From contig JANQNU010000064.1 in assembly GCA_028279405.1 (NCBI GenBank), forward strand, positions 1 through 64,000: a stretch of 64,000 bases of DNA, in the 5' to 3' direction. Numbering within the stretch: the first letter of the stretch is position 1; the number at the start of each line of letters is the position of its first letter. Position numbers and translations under genes: made by a program. Shown in pieces: positions 33,302-43,648 of this stretch. The stretch is from Phycisphaerae bacterium. GTDB taxonomy: Bacteria > Planctomycetota > Phycisphaerae > UBA1845 > Fen-1342. The notes below the pieces were generated by a model. It was not told the DNA's origin, searched no databases, and saw only the letters and a program-made list of their open reading frames with translations.

Positions 33302-35881
33302 TCAGTGCGGCAGGGTGCGCAGGCGGCCGACTCTCTCGGCGTCCGCAGCACGGCCGGCGCGCGTATAGTACGTGACCAACTCGCGGCCAAGCGTCTGTGC
33401 CAGCAGTTCCAACGGTGAATCTTGTGTCGGCAGCGACGAGGCTGGTACGAGAATGCAGAATCGGTCATACAACGCGTCAGCACGCTGCACATCACCAGTT
33501 GCGAGCAGGGCCCGCGCACAATGGAGCCACGTTCCCGGAAGCTCGGTGCCGATGCTCGCGGGCAGTGTATCCGCACTGGGGAAGAGCGCATCAGCGATCG
33601 CGATCAACGCCGTCTGGTGGTCCCGGCGCGCATAAGATTCAATCAGGATACCTGCGCAACGTCGCGTGACGTCATGCCGCTCGCCGAGGTACTGTCGGGC
33701 GTCAGCCCAGCCTTCCTTGAGCAACGTGAGCGCTCCGACGCTGTCCCCACAGCGTGCCATCGTTATGGCCTGGGCGATAACGGCGCGGTAATAAACGTGG
33801 TGTTCCCGACCGAGCGTAGCGACGCGGATCTGACGGGCGGCCTCGATAGTCTCGACCGCCTCGGCGCACCGGCCAGTGAGCTGTAACACAGGCCCGAGTC
33901 GCAGCATGGTCGATGCTGTGTGCGGGTGCGCAGCGCCGAATCGTTGCTTGCGGTAAGCGAGCGCGGTTCGCAGCAGTTCCTCGGCTTCCGCGTGCGCCCC
34001 GCGGAGCATGAGCACTTCGCCGAGAATCGACTGCGCTTCGGAGAGCATCGGATCGGTCTGGTCCGTGTACGAACGAATCACGTCTCGCAGCACGGCCTCA
34101 GCTTCGACGAGGTTACGTAGTTCGAGGTCGGTGTACGCGAGTCCGATCGCGACATTTCGCGTGACCGGACTCTCGGCACCGAGCGAATCGAGTAGCACCT
34201 CGTATGCCCCCAGCGTGATGGTTCGGGCTTCGGCGAGCCGACCCTGTTCTTTCATGGTCGAGGCGCGTGCATTCTTCACGCGGGCCGTGAGTGGGTGTCG
34301 AGCGCCGAGTGATTCCAGTGCCTGGTGCTCGGCGTCTTCGAGGACTTTGAGTGCTTCTTCGAGCCGGCCGCTTTCCGTGAGCGCCCGCCCGACCTCTTTC
34401 ATCAGTTCGATGATCTCGACGCGCGGCGGATCGTCAGCGGAGCGGGTGAGCGTCAGCGCCTGCTGGAGGTGATGGATTGCGGTGTCGAAGTTGCCAACTC
34501 CCTGGTAGGCGTTGCCCAGCGCCAGGTGCATTCCGGCCCGCACCTGCAGCGACTGTGGCGGATTGTCGGTCAGTCGACTGGCTGCCTCGTCGAGGACGTC
34601 GACGATCTTGGCTTCGGGACCACGCCGATCGTTGCCGGGGGCTGCGAGGACTTCCATGATGAAGCGGGTCACTTCGCGCGCCATGGCTTCGTTGGCCTGA
34701 GCGCGGTCGGCGGCGACGATCGCTCGGGCGCGTTCTCGGTCGGCTTCGACGGTCTTGAGCGCCATGCCGGTGATTCCGAGGATGACGGCGAGTAGTGCGA
34801 GCAGCGCGCCGCTGGCAAGCCCCTTGTTTCGTCGGACCAGCTTGCTGAGTCGATAGGACCAGGTTGGCCGCTTGGCCCGGACGGGGGCGCCGTCCATGTA
34901 GCGGCGCAGGTCGTCGGCAAAGTCGGCAACGCTTGCATAGCGGCGTGAACGCTCTTTGGCCATTGCTTTGGCGGTGATGACCTCGATGTCGCCGTGCAAG
35001 CGCGGGTTTCGGCTACGGAGCGGGATCGGTTCGGTTTCGAGGATTCGGCGTGCGGCCTGAGGGAACGAGAGGTCGGCAACGTCGAAGGGCATCGCTTCGC
35101 CGAGTAATCGATAGAGAATGACGCCGAGCGCGTAGACATCGGCCTGAGTGCTGACGATGTAGGGATCCCCGCTGAGTTGCTCAGGGCTCATGAACGGGAG
35201 CGTGCCGATGACTTCGCCGACGCCGGTGAGGAGCGAGGTATGCTGGGCGTCGTGGCGCAGGGCGCGTGCCAGTCCGAAGTCGAGGACTTTGGCTAGGCCC
35301 GCGTCGGTTGTCACGATGTTGTTGGGCTTGAGGTCGCGGTGGATGACGCCCATGCGGTGCGCGTGCTCGACCGCGGCGCAGATGGGAAGGAAGAGTTCGA
35401 TCCGTTTGGCGACGGTGAGGTTCTGTGTGCGGGCGTACTCCGTCACCGGTAGGCCGCAGACGTACTCCATAGCGATATACGCCTGGTCGCCGTATGGGGT
35501 CGGGCTGATGCCGGCTTCGTAGATTTGCGCGATGCCGGGGTGTTGTACCCGGGCGAGGAACTCGGCTTCTTGCAGCAGTCGACCGTGAGTGCGCGGCGCC
35601 AGGAGCTCGGGGCGGACGATTTTGATTGCGACGTCCCGTTGCGGGACTTCCTGTCGGGCAAGGAAGACCGTCCCCCAACCGCCGATGCCCAGGCGGCGGA
35701 TCAGCCGATACTGGCCGATCTGCTCGATTGGCAGACCGATGTCGTCGGAGCCTGTCGAGGGAGCGCTCGGCGCTTCGTCGGTCGGCCGATGATCTTCCGG
35801 AGCGCGCGCCACCGCGTCATCAGTGGGTGTTGCCAGCGTCCCCTCCAGGATTTGCCGGGCGCTTTCGGTGTTGAGCTTCAT
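33302..35881 (-). CDS. Ser/Thr protein kinase with TPR sensor domain
   Basis: An 859-residue membrane kinase. AAGGA lies eight bases before the ATG. A Gly-rich loop IGGWGTV (about 66-72), catalytic Lys in VAIKIV (residue 87), HRDLKPNN (181-188) and DFG (201-203) show an active kinase. One membrane helix (about 355-375) is followed by an alpha-helical linker and then TPR repeats from about 430 to 850: typical units include GNAYQGVGNFDTAIHHLQQA, EVLMLRGAHAEAEELLRTAL and GRCAEAVETIEAARQ. The TPR part is probably outside the membrane and senses a ligand or protein. An ECF sigma gene lies divergently, a pairing also seen twice more in the window. Confidence 0.9.
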   Translation of the reverse strand: MKLNTESARQILEGTLATPTDDAVARAPEDHRPTDEAPSAPSTGSDDIGLPIEQIGQYRLIRRLGIGGWGTVFLARQEVPQRDVAIKIVRPELLAPRTHGRLLQEAEFLARVQHPGIAQIYEAGISPTPYGDQAYIAMEYVCGLPVTEYARTQNLTVAKRIELFLPICAAVEHAHRMGVIHRDLKPNNIVTTDAGLAKVLDFGLARALRHDAQHTSLLTGVGEVIGTLPFMSPEQLSGDPYIVSTQADVYALGVILYRLLGEAMPFDVADLSFPQAARRILETEPIPLRSRNPRLHGDIEVITAKAMAKERSRRYASVADFADDLRRYMDGAPVRAKRPTWSYRLSKLVRRNKGLASGALLALLAVILGITGMALKTVEADRERARAIVAADRAQANEAMAREVTRFIMEVLAAPGNDRRGPEAKIVDVLDEAASRLTDNPPQSLQVRAGMHLALGNAYQGVGNFDTAIHHLQQALTLTRSADDPPRVEIIELMKEVGRALTESGRLEEALKVLEDAEHQALESLGARHPLTARVKNARASTMKEQGRLAEARTITLGAYEVLLDSLGAESPVTRNVAIGLAYTDLELRNLVEAEAVLRDVIRSYTDQTDPMLSEAQSILGEVLMLRGAHAEAEELLRTALAYRKQRFGAAHPHTASTMLRLGPVLQLTGRCAEAVETIEAARQIRVATLGREHHVYYRAVIAQAITMARCGDSVGALTLLKEGWADARQYLGERHDVTRRCAGILIESYARRDHQTALIAIADALFPSADTLPASIGTELPGTWLHCARALLATGDVQRADALYDRFCILVPASSLPTQDSPLELLAQTLGRELVTYYTRAGRAADAERVGRLRTLPH

Positions 35882-36033
35882 TCGCGGGTCCTTGTCCGGT
35901 ATGCAGTCTCCATCCTACCATACGGACAAACCGGCACGACCCATCCGCCGACCGATGATTTGTGCGTGCCGCGACGACCGCCGACGACGACGTGGTCTTG
36001 GTCAGTGGTGACAGCGGCCCCAATGGTGAGGCT

Positions 36034-36816
36034 ATGTCCGAGAACATTCCGGAGTCCGCAGGCGCTTCACCCAGCCATGGGGCGCCCGATATACCTGATA
36101 CACCTGATTCGGCGGCCCGGTTCGCGACGACCAACTGGCAGCTCGTGGTCCAGGCAGGTGGCGGCGGGGATGGGCTAGCGGCGTTGCTACGGATGTACTG
36201 GTCGCCGATTTACGCGTTCTTGCGCCGTCGCGGGCACTCGCGAGATGTTGCCGGGGACCTGACCCAGGACTTCATCGCGGAGGTGGTTCTGCGACGCGAT
36301 CTGATCAGTCGCGCTCGGCAGGAACGCGGCCGGTTTCGGACATTCATTCAGACGGCATTGCGGAACTTTGTCATTGACACGTCGCGTACGCGTCAGGCAA
36401 AGGCGCAGCGTGAGACGCAGCATCTACCGCCAGAAGAGCTGGACCGCTTCGTGGATGATCCAGCCGGGGCCCGCGATCCGGCCGAAGCGTTCGATCGCGC
36501 TTGGGCGACGAGCGTCATTGAGAACACGTTGCGACAACTGGAGGCGGATTGTCGAGCGGCGGGTCTCGAACGGCACTGGCAGGCGTACGCGTTGTGGGTG
36601 GTTGGCCCGTCCCTGGGGCGGACGCGACCCGCCTCTCTGGCCGAGGTGGCAGCGGTGGTCGGTGCGGCGTCTGGCCACGAGGTGTCGATCCTGCTGCACG
36701 CCGTCAAGCGTCGCTTCGTCCGTACCTTCCGACAGATTGTCGGCCAAACCCTGGATGATCCGCACGACATCGATGCCGAGATCATGACCATCAAGCGCAT
36801 CCTTCAGGGGGACTAG
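36034..36816 (+). CDS. ECF-type RNA polymerase sigma factor (paired with TPR kinase)
   Basis: About 260 residues; the start is uncertain. ATG 36034 has a weak GTGAG upstream, while a GTG at 35962 would add 24 residues. Region 2 is seen as LAALLRMYWSPIYAFLRRRG, DVAGDLTQDFIAEVV and RGRFRTFIQTALRNFVIDTS. Region 4 is less typical but present near 195-245 (RPASLAEVAAVVGAASGHEV then LLHAVKRRFVRTFRQIV). The protein is longer than usual, and there is a long C-terminal part. It is transcribed divergently from the Ser/Thr kinase at 33302-35881, as in planctomycete groups where kinase and ECF factor form a signalling pair. Direct phosphorylation of the factor is plausible but unproven. Confidence 0.75.
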   Translation: MSENIPESAGASPSHGAPDIPDTPDSAARFATTNWQLVVQAGGGGDGLAALLRMYWSPIYAFLRRRGHSRDVAGDLTQDFIAEVVLRRDLISRARQERGRFRTFIQTALRNFVIDTSRTRQAKAQRETQHLPPEELDRFVDDPAGARDPAEAFDRAWATSVIENTLRQLEADCRAAGLERHWQAYALWVVGPSLGRTRPASLAEVAAVVGAASGHEVSILLHAVKRRFVRTFRQIVGQTLDDPHDIDAEIMTIKRILQGD

Positions 36817-36830
36817 TGCCGCGGCGCATG

Positions 36831-39800
36831 CTAGTCGGTGGGCGCTGCGAGCGGTTGCGCCTCGCGTAGCTCGCGGAGGTGAGACAGGTGATCGGCGATC
36901 CGATCGCGAATCTCGTGCGTTTCGGGGAGGGATAGAGCGCCGGATGCGGCGTCGCGCAGCCAGCGCTCGGCCTCGTCATGCTTGCCGAGGGCCATCAGCA
37001 ATGTACCCATTTCGTCCATGGCCGCGATGCGGCCCGGGTGTTCGGCCGGGAGCGTGCGCTGGCTGCCGGACAGCGCGGCGCGTGCGTGTGGCAAGGCCTT
37101 TTCGGGACGCCCCATTTCGCGCAGCAAACGGCTCATCGCGCGCGTCACGACGAGTGTGTGTGGATGATCCGCTCCCATGACGCGCCGATAGCCTTCCAGT
37201 GATTCGCTACGAAGGGTCAATGCAGCGTCCCACTGCTGCAACTCCTGGTGTGCGCGCGCAGCGCTGTTCAGCAGAGCGAGCGTTAGGTTATGGTCGTCGC
37301 CCACGACCCGGCGGCTGGCCGCGAGCGCTTCCTTATACAGTGCCAGAGCCGCTTCATGCTCGCCGGCGGCGCGCAGCGCGGCGCCGAGCATTTGCATGAT
37401 CCGCAGAGTTGCCGGGTGCTCAGCGCCGACCAACCGGCGTTGGCGGGTCAGCGCTTCGCGTAACAGCGGGACCGCCTCGTCGACACGGCCCATCTCCTTG
37501 TACAACGAACCGACAGATCCCATCAGTCTCACCGAGTCGGGGTGGTTATCGCCGAGCACGCGCCGCGCGGTTTCGAGTCCTTCCGTGTAGGTGGCGAGCG
37601 CTTGGTCGAGGCGCCCTTCCATTCGCAGGAGCAGGCCCCAATTGTGGAGCGCGCCCAGCGTTCGCGTGTGGCCGTTCCCGAACATCTTCCGATGTCCATG
37701 CATCGCGCCGCGCACGTGCGAGCGGGCTTCGTCCAACCGGCCGAGTCGGACCAGCACCTGGCCCAAGGTGGTCATCGCACGCAGTGTGTGCGGATGCTCG
37801 TCGCCGTGCAGGTCCTGGTAGGCAAGCAGGGCCTGATGGGCGAGCGGTAACGCCTCGTTATAGCGCCCCATGTTGATCAACAGGCTTGCGAGGTTTGTAA
37901 CCGAGTTTAGCGTTCCGGGATTGCGATCACCGAGCAGTCTGCGCCGAATTGCCACGACCTCGGAAAACTGGTCGAGGGCCTCGTCGAAGCGCCCGAGCGA
38001 TTTCAGCAGGTATGCCCGATTGTTGATCAGAAGGAGCGTATCCGGGTGTTCGTCGCCGCGGGTCTGGCGCGACAGGCCGAGCGCGCGGTCGTACAGCGCC
38101 AGGGCCTCGACGGGCCGGCCCGTTTGATAAAGGGTCCCTGCGAGGTTGTTGATCGCTTCCAGCGTGTGCGGGTGGGGCTCGCCGAGTACCCGCTGGCGAA
38201 CCTCGAGCGCCTCACGCTGCATTGCCACGGCTTCGTCCATCCGCTCGAGATCCTGAAGCAGTACGCCGAGCGTACTGAGCGTGAGGATCGTGTCCGGATG
38301 ATCCGTGCCGAGTAATCGGCGGCGCGCCGCGAGCGCGTCGCGCAGGACCGCCTCCGCTTCGGTGTGGTGTCCACGCCCGACCAGCAACGAGCCGTAGTTG
38401 TGAAGCGCGGTCAGCGTGATCGCGTATTGTTCCTGGTTGGTTTGATCGAGCTCACGCCGAGCGCTCGTCAGTGCCTCTTCGATCAGAGGCTCCGCCGCGT
38501 CCAGTTGCCCGGCCTTGCTCAGCAGCACCGCGAGTTGATTAATGGACCGGAGTGTCTCGGAATGAGCGTTACCGAGTAGCGCTCGTTGGGTGGCGAGTGC
38601 TTCTTCGATCGTCACGATCCCATCTTCCAATAGTCCGTGCTCGGCCATCGTGCTCGCGAGAGTGCGCAACAATTGCGCTCGAACCAGCGGCTGTTCCGCG
38701 AACTGCTGATCGATCGCTGCGTGCGTGGGCGCGAAAAAGTCGACCTTTAGCGTTTCGAGTGCCAGGTTGGTGAAGTTGATGCTGCGCAAGATCTGATCGA
38801 GGCCCGCAACCCGTTCGGCGACGATTGACTCGTCCAGTCCGGCCGACACCGCCGCCATGCGAGCGCGCCGAACCAGGTCGCGTCGCAGCCGGAGTCCGAT
38901 GGTCGAGGCATCCATTCGGCCGAGCTGCGCGCCCTGGAACGCTGCGATACGGCTCTTCTCACGCGCACGCTGCAATGCGAGCTGCTCATTGCGCTCGGCG
39001 ACCGCACGGAGCCGTACCTGTTGGGAGTACATATACGCGAGCGAGATGCTCGATAGCCCCATGACGCAGACGAACGCGAGCGCCGCGAACACAGCGACGC
39101 GATGGCGTCGAACGAAGACGCGCGTCAGATACAGCGCGCTATCGCGCCGGGCTTCGATCGGCGTCCCGTCGAGGTAGCTTCGCAGGTCGCGCGCGAGGGC
39201 CCCGGCCGTTTCGTATCGTCGGGCGCGCGATTTGTTCAGGCAACGGAGCACGATGGTTTCAAGATCGTCGCTCAGGAAGGACACTATCCGTCCGGGGCGC
39301 GCCGGCTCCGTTTCGGCGATTCGCTTAGCGATGTCGAGCGGTCGTCCGGTGACGTCGTATGGGAACCCTCCGGTCAGGGCCTTGTAGAGCATCACACCGA
39401 GCGCGTACACGTCTGTTCTGAGGTCGACATCGCGGGCATCGCCGGTGACCTGCTCCGGGCTGGCGTACGAGAGGGTACCGACGAACTGTCCGGTTTCGGT
39501 AAGTATCGTAGCGGGCTCCGAACTGGGCCCGCGCTCGGTATCGAGTTTTGCTAGGCCGAAATCCAGGACGCGCGGAACGCCGACTTCGGTGACGAGCACG
39601 TTGCTCGGCTTGAGGTCGCGGTGGATCACGCCGCGCAGATGGGCCGCGTTGACCGCCTCACAGACCTGGGCGAACAGTGCGACCGTCTCGCGGATGTGCC
39701 GTTTGACGCTTGCGCGACGCTCGCGGTCTATCGATTCGCGGCGGCCTTCGACGAAGCGGTCCAGCGGCGTGCCGGCGACGTAGTCCATCACGTAATACGC

Positions 39801-40304
39801 GTGGTTGCCGGCGCGGCCGCTGTCGTGAATCGCGACGATGTGCGGATGCTCCATCTGGGCTAGGATTCGGACCTCGCGCTCGAAACGGGCGTGCTCGAGA
39901 TCTGAGCCGAAGGCCCCGGATCTCGGGATCTTGATTGCGACCTCCCGCTGTGTGGAGAGCTGTAGTGCGCGGTAGACCACGCCTTGCCCGCCGCGATGAA
40001 TCTCGGCACCGATTTTGTAGCCCGCGATCGCGTCCGCTGACAAGCCGGGGTGCGCGACGGTATCGGACGTCATGGGGCCCGTCGCGTGTGAGCCGCGGGT
40101 CGCTGCCTGCAAGCCGCGTTCGACTCGCCGCAATACTTGGAGGCGCTGTTCGATCTCCGGCATTAGCTGGGGATGGTCCGCAATGATCCGGGCTTCGTCG
40201 ACATGTTCACCGCGGAGCCGACGTGCAGTGACCTCGGTCAACACCTGCGCGATCCTGTCCGTGCGATCGTGCCGAGCGGATGAAGCGGAATGGTCCTGAT
40301 TCAT
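36831..40304 (-). CDS. Ser/Thr protein kinase with long TPR array
   Basis: A 1157-residue membrane kinase. Kinase motifs: GGQGVVY (about 105-111), EVAIKIPRSG (Lys 125), VIHRDLKPSNVLV (about 227-239), LDFGLAK (about 247-253) and SPEQVTGDARDVDLRTDVYA. One membrane helix around 400-425 (VFAALAFVCVMGLSSISLAY). After it are about a dozen tetratricopeptide repeats of the kinesin light chain style, each with patterns such as GRPVEALALYDRALGLSRQT and GDEHPDTL. It is downstream of an ECF sigma gene on the same strand with 101 bases between, so the two form an operon. Function: transmembrane sensing through the TPR domain. Confidence 0.9.
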   Translation of the reverse strand: MNQDHSASSARHDRTDRIAQVLTEVTARRLRGEHVDEARIIADHPQLMPEIEQRLQVLRRVERGLQAATRGSHATGPMTSDTVAHPGLSADAIAGYKIGAEIHRGGQGVVYRALQLSTQREVAIKIPRSGAFGSDLEHARFEREVRILAQMEHPHIVAIHDSGRAGNHAYYVMDYVAGTPLDRFVEGRRESIDRERRASVKRHIRETVALFAQVCEAVNAAHLRGVIHRDLKPSNVLVTEVGVPRVLDFGLAKLDTERGPSSEPATILTETGQFVGTLSYASPEQVTGDARDVDLRTDVYALGVMLYKALTGGFPYDVTGRPLDIAKRIAETEPARPGRIVSFLSDDLETIVLRCLNKSRARRYETAGALARDLRSYLDGTPIEARRDSALYLTRVFVRRHRVAVFAALAFVCVMGLSSISLAYMYSQQVRLRAVAERNEQLALQRAREKSRIAAFQGAQLGRMDASTIGLRLRRDLVRRARMAAVSAGLDESIVAERVAGLDQILRSINFTNLALETLKVDFFAPTHAAIDQQFAEQPLVRAQLLRTLASTMAEHGLLEDGIVTIEEALATQRALLGNAHSETLRSINQLAVLLSKAGQLDAAEPLIEEALTSARRELDQTNQEQYAITLTALHNYGSLLVGRGHHTEAEAVLRDALAARRRLLGTDHPDTILTLSTLGVLLQDLERMDEAVAMQREALEVRQRVLGEPHPHTLEAINNLAGTLYQTGRPVEALALYDRALGLSRQTRGDEHPDTLLLINNRAYLLKSLGRFDEALDQFSEVVAIRRRLLGDRNPGTLNSVTNLASLLINMGRYNEALPLAHQALLAYQDLHGDEHPHTLRAMTTLGQVLVRLGRLDEARSHVRGAMHGHRKMFGNGHTRTLGALHNWGLLLRMEGRLDQALATYTEGLETARRVLGDNHPDSVRLMGSVGSLYKEMGRVDEAVPLLREALTRQRRLVGAEHPATLRIMQMLGAALRAAGEHEAALALYKEALAASRRVVGDDHNLTLALLNSAARAHQELQQWDAALTLRSESLEGYRRVMGADHPHTLVVTRAMSRLLREMGRPEKALPHARAALSGSQRTLPAEHPGRIAAMDEMGTLLMALGKHDEAERWLRDAASGALSLPETHEIRDRIADHLSHLRELREAQPLAAPTD

Positions 40305-40405
40305 GCCGACGTGCCTCGGTGCGGCGGAGTATCGGGGCGCCGCTCAATTATGATGGCGGTCTGCGCCCGGCGCGCTCGCGCGGCCCGGCCCTCTTGCTGT
40401 TTTTT

Positions 40406-41068
40406 CTAGGTGTCGCCGTCCCTTGCGTTGCGCTCCAGCGAATCGCGCAGCAGCTGCTTGGCCCGGTAGCACAGGCTGTGCACGGCGCGTTCGGTCCGAC
40501 CCAGACGCCGGGCGCACTCGGCCACAGAGAGTCCCTCGAGATAAACCAGCCGCACGGCTTCACGGGTTGGCTCGGGCAGGGTCTGCAACGCATCGCGGAG
40601 CGCGTCGAGTGTTTCACCTCGGGCCACCTGCCGGCTGGGGGTCGAGTCCTCCGACTCCAGGAGGCGCAGCAGTGTTACCGACGACGCGTCCGGCGACGCG
40701 GCCCGTTGGACGTGCAACGCGCCGCCGCCACGTTTTTGGGTTCGCTTGCTCCGGATCTCGTGTCGCAGCCGGCGGAGGGCGATGGTACCCAGCCAGCGGC
40801 CGAACGACTCCGGGCCACGCAAGACGAAGCCACTGATGGACCGGAAAGCCTCGACGTAGACGTCCTGCATGAGGTCATCACTATCGATGATGCCGCGAAG
40901 GTCAGACGGAATCCGGCGACCAATCCGTCCATGGAGTTCGCTCGAAGCCTCCGTCAACAGAGCGGCGAGGGCCGGTTGATCGCCGGCGAGTGCTCGTTGA
41001 AGCAGCGCTGACTTGCCCTCGGTCCATTCCACCCGATTCTCCGCTGCAGCAAACCTCAAGACGGTCAT
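40406..41068 (-). CDS. ECF-type RNA polymerase sigma factor (upstream of TPR kinase)
   Basis: A 220-residue factor. Region 2: DLRGIIDSDDLMQDVYVEAF and ESFGRWLGTIALRRLRHEIR. Region 4: LPEPTREAVRLVYLEGLSVA and ECARRLGRTERAVHSLCYRA, a complete helix-turn-helix. It is the first gene of a two-gene operon with the kinase at 36831-40304. ECF/kinase pairs such as this are frequent in planctomycetes, where the kinase may regulate the factor. Confidence 0.85.
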   Translation of the reverse strand: MTVLRFAAAENRVEWTEGKSALLQRALAGDQPALAALLTEASSELHGRIGRRIPSDLRGIIDSDDLMQDVYVEAFRSISGFVLRGPESFGRWLGTIALRRLRHEIRSKRTQKRGGGALHVQRAASPDASSVTLLRLLESEDSTPSRQVARGETLDALRDALQTLPEPTREAVRLVYLEGLSVAECARRLGRTERAVHSLCYRAKQLLRDSLERNARDGDT

Positions 41069-41280
41069 TGTAGCAAGCCGTCAAGCGTCCGTTTCCACTG
41101 GCCACGAATTCTGTCGGTCGACACGCTCGTTTTTTTTGAGCGCGCCGCGCGCGGCCGGCCATTAACCCCCTCGTCTGGTCGTCGCGTCATGTGTATCGGG
41201 ACGAAACCGCGGGTTCCCGCATGCGCCCTCGGTTCGACGCCGGACGATGAGTAGCGGGTTTTCGACAAAGGAGAGCGATA

Positions 41281-43074
41281 ATGCTTAATGGACGGAATGT
41301 TTATTTTGGACGAATCGCGATGGTCGCGGTCTTTCTCGGGACGCTGGCCTTCGACGCTCGTGCGGAGATGTTCGATGCGGACACGCGACGCATCAGTTTT
41401 CAGGGCGTTTTGCGCGACGATCAGGGCGCCCTTGTTCAAGGGTCAGTCAACCTGGCCTGTACGCTATACGACGCTGATGACGGCGTCGTGGAGGGCCCGA
41501 TTGCGCTCGCGGGCACACCCGTAAACGACGGTCTGATCAACGTACTCGTTCCCTTCGCGGCCGCCAGTTTCGACGGTACCGCGCGAACGCTCGGCATCGC
41601 GATCAACGGTGGCGCGGAGCTGACCCCCCGCTTTGAGCTTGGTGCGTCTGCGCATGCGTATCGTGTAAACCGCGTGAGCAGCGCGGAGCTCGATGACGTC
41701 ATTCAACTCGGAGATCCGGGTAGCTCCGGCGCGCTCTCTATCTTTGGTGGGTTCGATTGGCCCACTTTCGCCTTCGAGCCCGGCTTCCAACGGTTGCGCA
41801 TGTTCGACGACGCCGGTATCAACACGGTCGTCCTCAACGCGACCGGAAACATGGGTGGTGGCGCGCTCAACCTGCGGAACGAACTGGGCAACACGACGTT
41901 CATTGTCGATGGCGACCAAGCAGTCAACGAGCCGCGTATGGTCTTGCGCCGCGATAACGGCAACGACATCTTCGCGGTCAACGGTGAGGAGGGTTGGGTG
42001 TCGATGCGCGACGCGCTCGGTAACCTGCGGTTGCGGATGGATTCTTTCCCCGCTGAACTCGGCTTGTTTGCGGCTACCGGCGAGCAGGTGGCACGACTCT
42101 GGGGCGATACGAGCGGCGAGCGCGGGACGCTCGATCTCTCGAGCGCGGAGGACGGCCTCGCCGTGCGTTTGAACGCCAGCCCGTTCGAAGGTGGCCGGAT
42201 CGAGACGTTCGCGCCGGATGGCGATCGGTCATTCCTGCTCCGGCACGGCGCCGGCGGAGGCGCATTGGCCTGGATGTATGACCGCAGCGGAAACGTCAGC
42301 CTCGTCATCGGTGCCGATGTCGGCAACGGCGGAAGTCGAATCGGGATGGACAACCGTAACGGCGAGCAGACCGTGAACATCGACGCCGACAACGAGAATG
42401 AAGCCGGGCTTATCCAGCTCTTCGATCGTAACGTGCGAACCGTCAACATCACCGCTAACGGCAGCGGCGGTGGTGGAGCGATCGGCGTGTTCAACCAGTT
42501 TGGTACGCAGACGATCGAGCTCGACGGCGACGAAGGCAACGGAGCCCAGATGCGACTGTTCAACGTCCTCGGTGATCGCACCATCGGGCTCGACGGTGAC
42601 TGGGGGGCGTTTCGTCAGGGACGGATTTGCGCCGACGTGGTCGTGACGACCGGCTGCGATCTGGCCGAGTCATTCGACGTTCGGCACGACAGCCCCGCGC
42701 GCCCCGGTATGGTGCTGTCGATTGACCCGACCACGACGGGGCGGTTGATGCTGAGCGCGAAGCCCAACGACCGCCTGGTGGCCGGGATCGTGAGTGGGGC
42801 CGGCGATGTCCGACCCGGGTTCTATCTCGGGTGCCAGCCGGAAGCGTCGGACCCGAGTAAGGCTGCGATCGCGCTCTCCGGACGGGCCTGGTGCTGGGTC
42901 GACGCACGGACGGATGCGGTCGCTCCCGGTGATTTGCTGACGACGTCCCGCACTCCAGGCCACGCGATGAAAGCGACCGACCTCGATGCTGCGCGCGGGG
43001 CGATCATCGGCAAAGCGATGAGCAGCCTCGCGGAGGGGACTGGCCTGGTTCTGGTCCTGGTGCAACCGCAATGA
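41281..43074 (+). CDS. Secreted fibre-like protein with C-terminal GCDLAE domain
   Basis: A 597-residue exported protein; AAAGGAGAG lies about seven bases before ATG 41281. Signal peptide ends near FDARAE. The first 110 residues (RISFQGVLRDDQGALV, TLGIAINGGAELTPRFELG) match in design the start of the protein at 8617. The centre is a set of degenerate strand-turn repeats (MDNRNGEQTVNIDADNENEA-type). The last 150 residues begin with GCDLAESFDVRHDS and include PGMVLSIDPTTTGRLM, NDRLVAGIVSGAGDVRPGFY, and a final IIGKAMSSLAEGTGLVLVLV, a block that I recall at the end of many secreted or tail-like bacterial proteins. Likely a surface fibre; function unknown. Confidence 0.7.
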   Translation: MLNGRNVYFGRIAMVAVFLGTLAFDARAEMFDADTRRISFQGVLRDDQGALVQGSVNLACTLYDADDGVVEGPIALAGTPVNDGLINVLVPFAAASFDGTARTLGIAINGGAELTPRFELGASAHAYRVNRVSSAELDDVIQLGDPGSSGALSIFGGFDWPTFAFEPGFQRLRMFDDAGINTVVLNATGNMGGGALNLRNELGNTTFIVDGDQAVNEPRMVLRRDNGNDIFAVNGEEGWVSMRDALGNLRLRMDSFPAELGLFAATGEQVARLWGDTSGERGTLDLSSAEDGLAVRLNASPFEGGRIETFAPDGDRSFLLRHGAGGGALAWMYDRSGNVSLVIGADVGNGGSRIGMDNRNGEQTVNIDADNENEAGLIQLFDRNVRTVNITANGSGGGGAIGVFNQFGTQTIELDGDEGNGAQMRLFNVLGDRTIGLDGDWGAFRQGRICADVVVTTGCDLAESFDVRHDSPARPGMVLSIDPTTTGRLMLSAKPNDRLVAGIVSGAGDVRPGFYLGCQPEASDPSKAAIALSGRAWCWVDARTDAVAPGDLLTTSRTPGHAMKATDLDAARGAIIGKAMSSLAEGTGLVLVLVQPQ

Positions 43075-43134
43075 CGGGCGATTGGCCGACGGCGGATCAC
43101 AGATGCTCGAGAGAACTGCATCGAAAGGAATGAC

Positions 43135-43569
43135 ATGAATAGGACGGTATGTTGTATCGCGATCGTGCTCACACTCCTGTGTGCCACCAGCAGCGCTTCG
43201 GCGCAGTTCGTGCTCGACTGGCACACGATCGATAGCGGCGGCGGAACGGCTGTCGGCGGCGGCTTCCAACTCTCCGGGACGGTCGGACAGCCGGACGCGC
43301 GTGGACCGCTGGTCGGCGCTGAATGGACACTGGCAGGTGGCTTCTGGCCCGGCGTGCCGGTGAACGGCCCCGATTTGCTCGGCGACATGAACTGCGACGG
43401 AAGCGTCACCGTGGGTGACATCAACCCCTTCGTGCTCGCGCTGACGGATCCAGCGGGCTATGCGGACATGTTCCCCGACTGCAATATCCTCAACGGCGAT
43501 TGCAGCGATGACGGGAGCATCAGCGTCGGTGACATCAACTGCTTCGTCGCGCTTGTCACCGGCGGCTGA
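43135..43569 (+). CDS. Small secreted dockerin-like protein
   Basis: A 144-residue exported protein. AAAGGA lies about seven bases before ATG 43135. A signal peptide ends near SASAQ. A beta hairpin repeat of the type common in planctomycetes follows: VLDWHTIDSGGGTAVGGG, FQLSGTVGQPDARGPL, EWTLAGGFWPG. The C-terminal half is a dockerin-like pair: GDMNCDGSVTVGDINPFV and GDCSDDGSISVGDINCFV. The calcium-loop Asp and Asn residues are intact. The role of these modules in this phylum is unknown. A terminator follows. Confidence 0.82.
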   Translation: MNRTVCCIAIVLTLLCATSSASAQFVLDWHTIDSGGGTAVGGGFQLSGTVGQPDARGPLVGAEWTLAGGFWPGVPVNGPDLLGDMNCDGSVTVGDINPFVLALTDPAGYADMFPDCNILNGDCSDDGSISVGDINCFVALVTGG

Positions 43570-43610
43570 CGATCTGATCGCCAGTCGCTACCAACGTTCG
43601 AAGATCGAAG

Positions 43611-43648
43611 GCCCACCGGCGCCGAGCGCGTCGGTGGGCTTTCATTTA
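43611..43648 (+). terminator. Terminator after the small dockerin gene
   Basis: GCCCACCG (43611-43618) pairs with CGGTGGGC (43632-43639), loop 13 bases, then TTTCATTT. Confidence 0.55.
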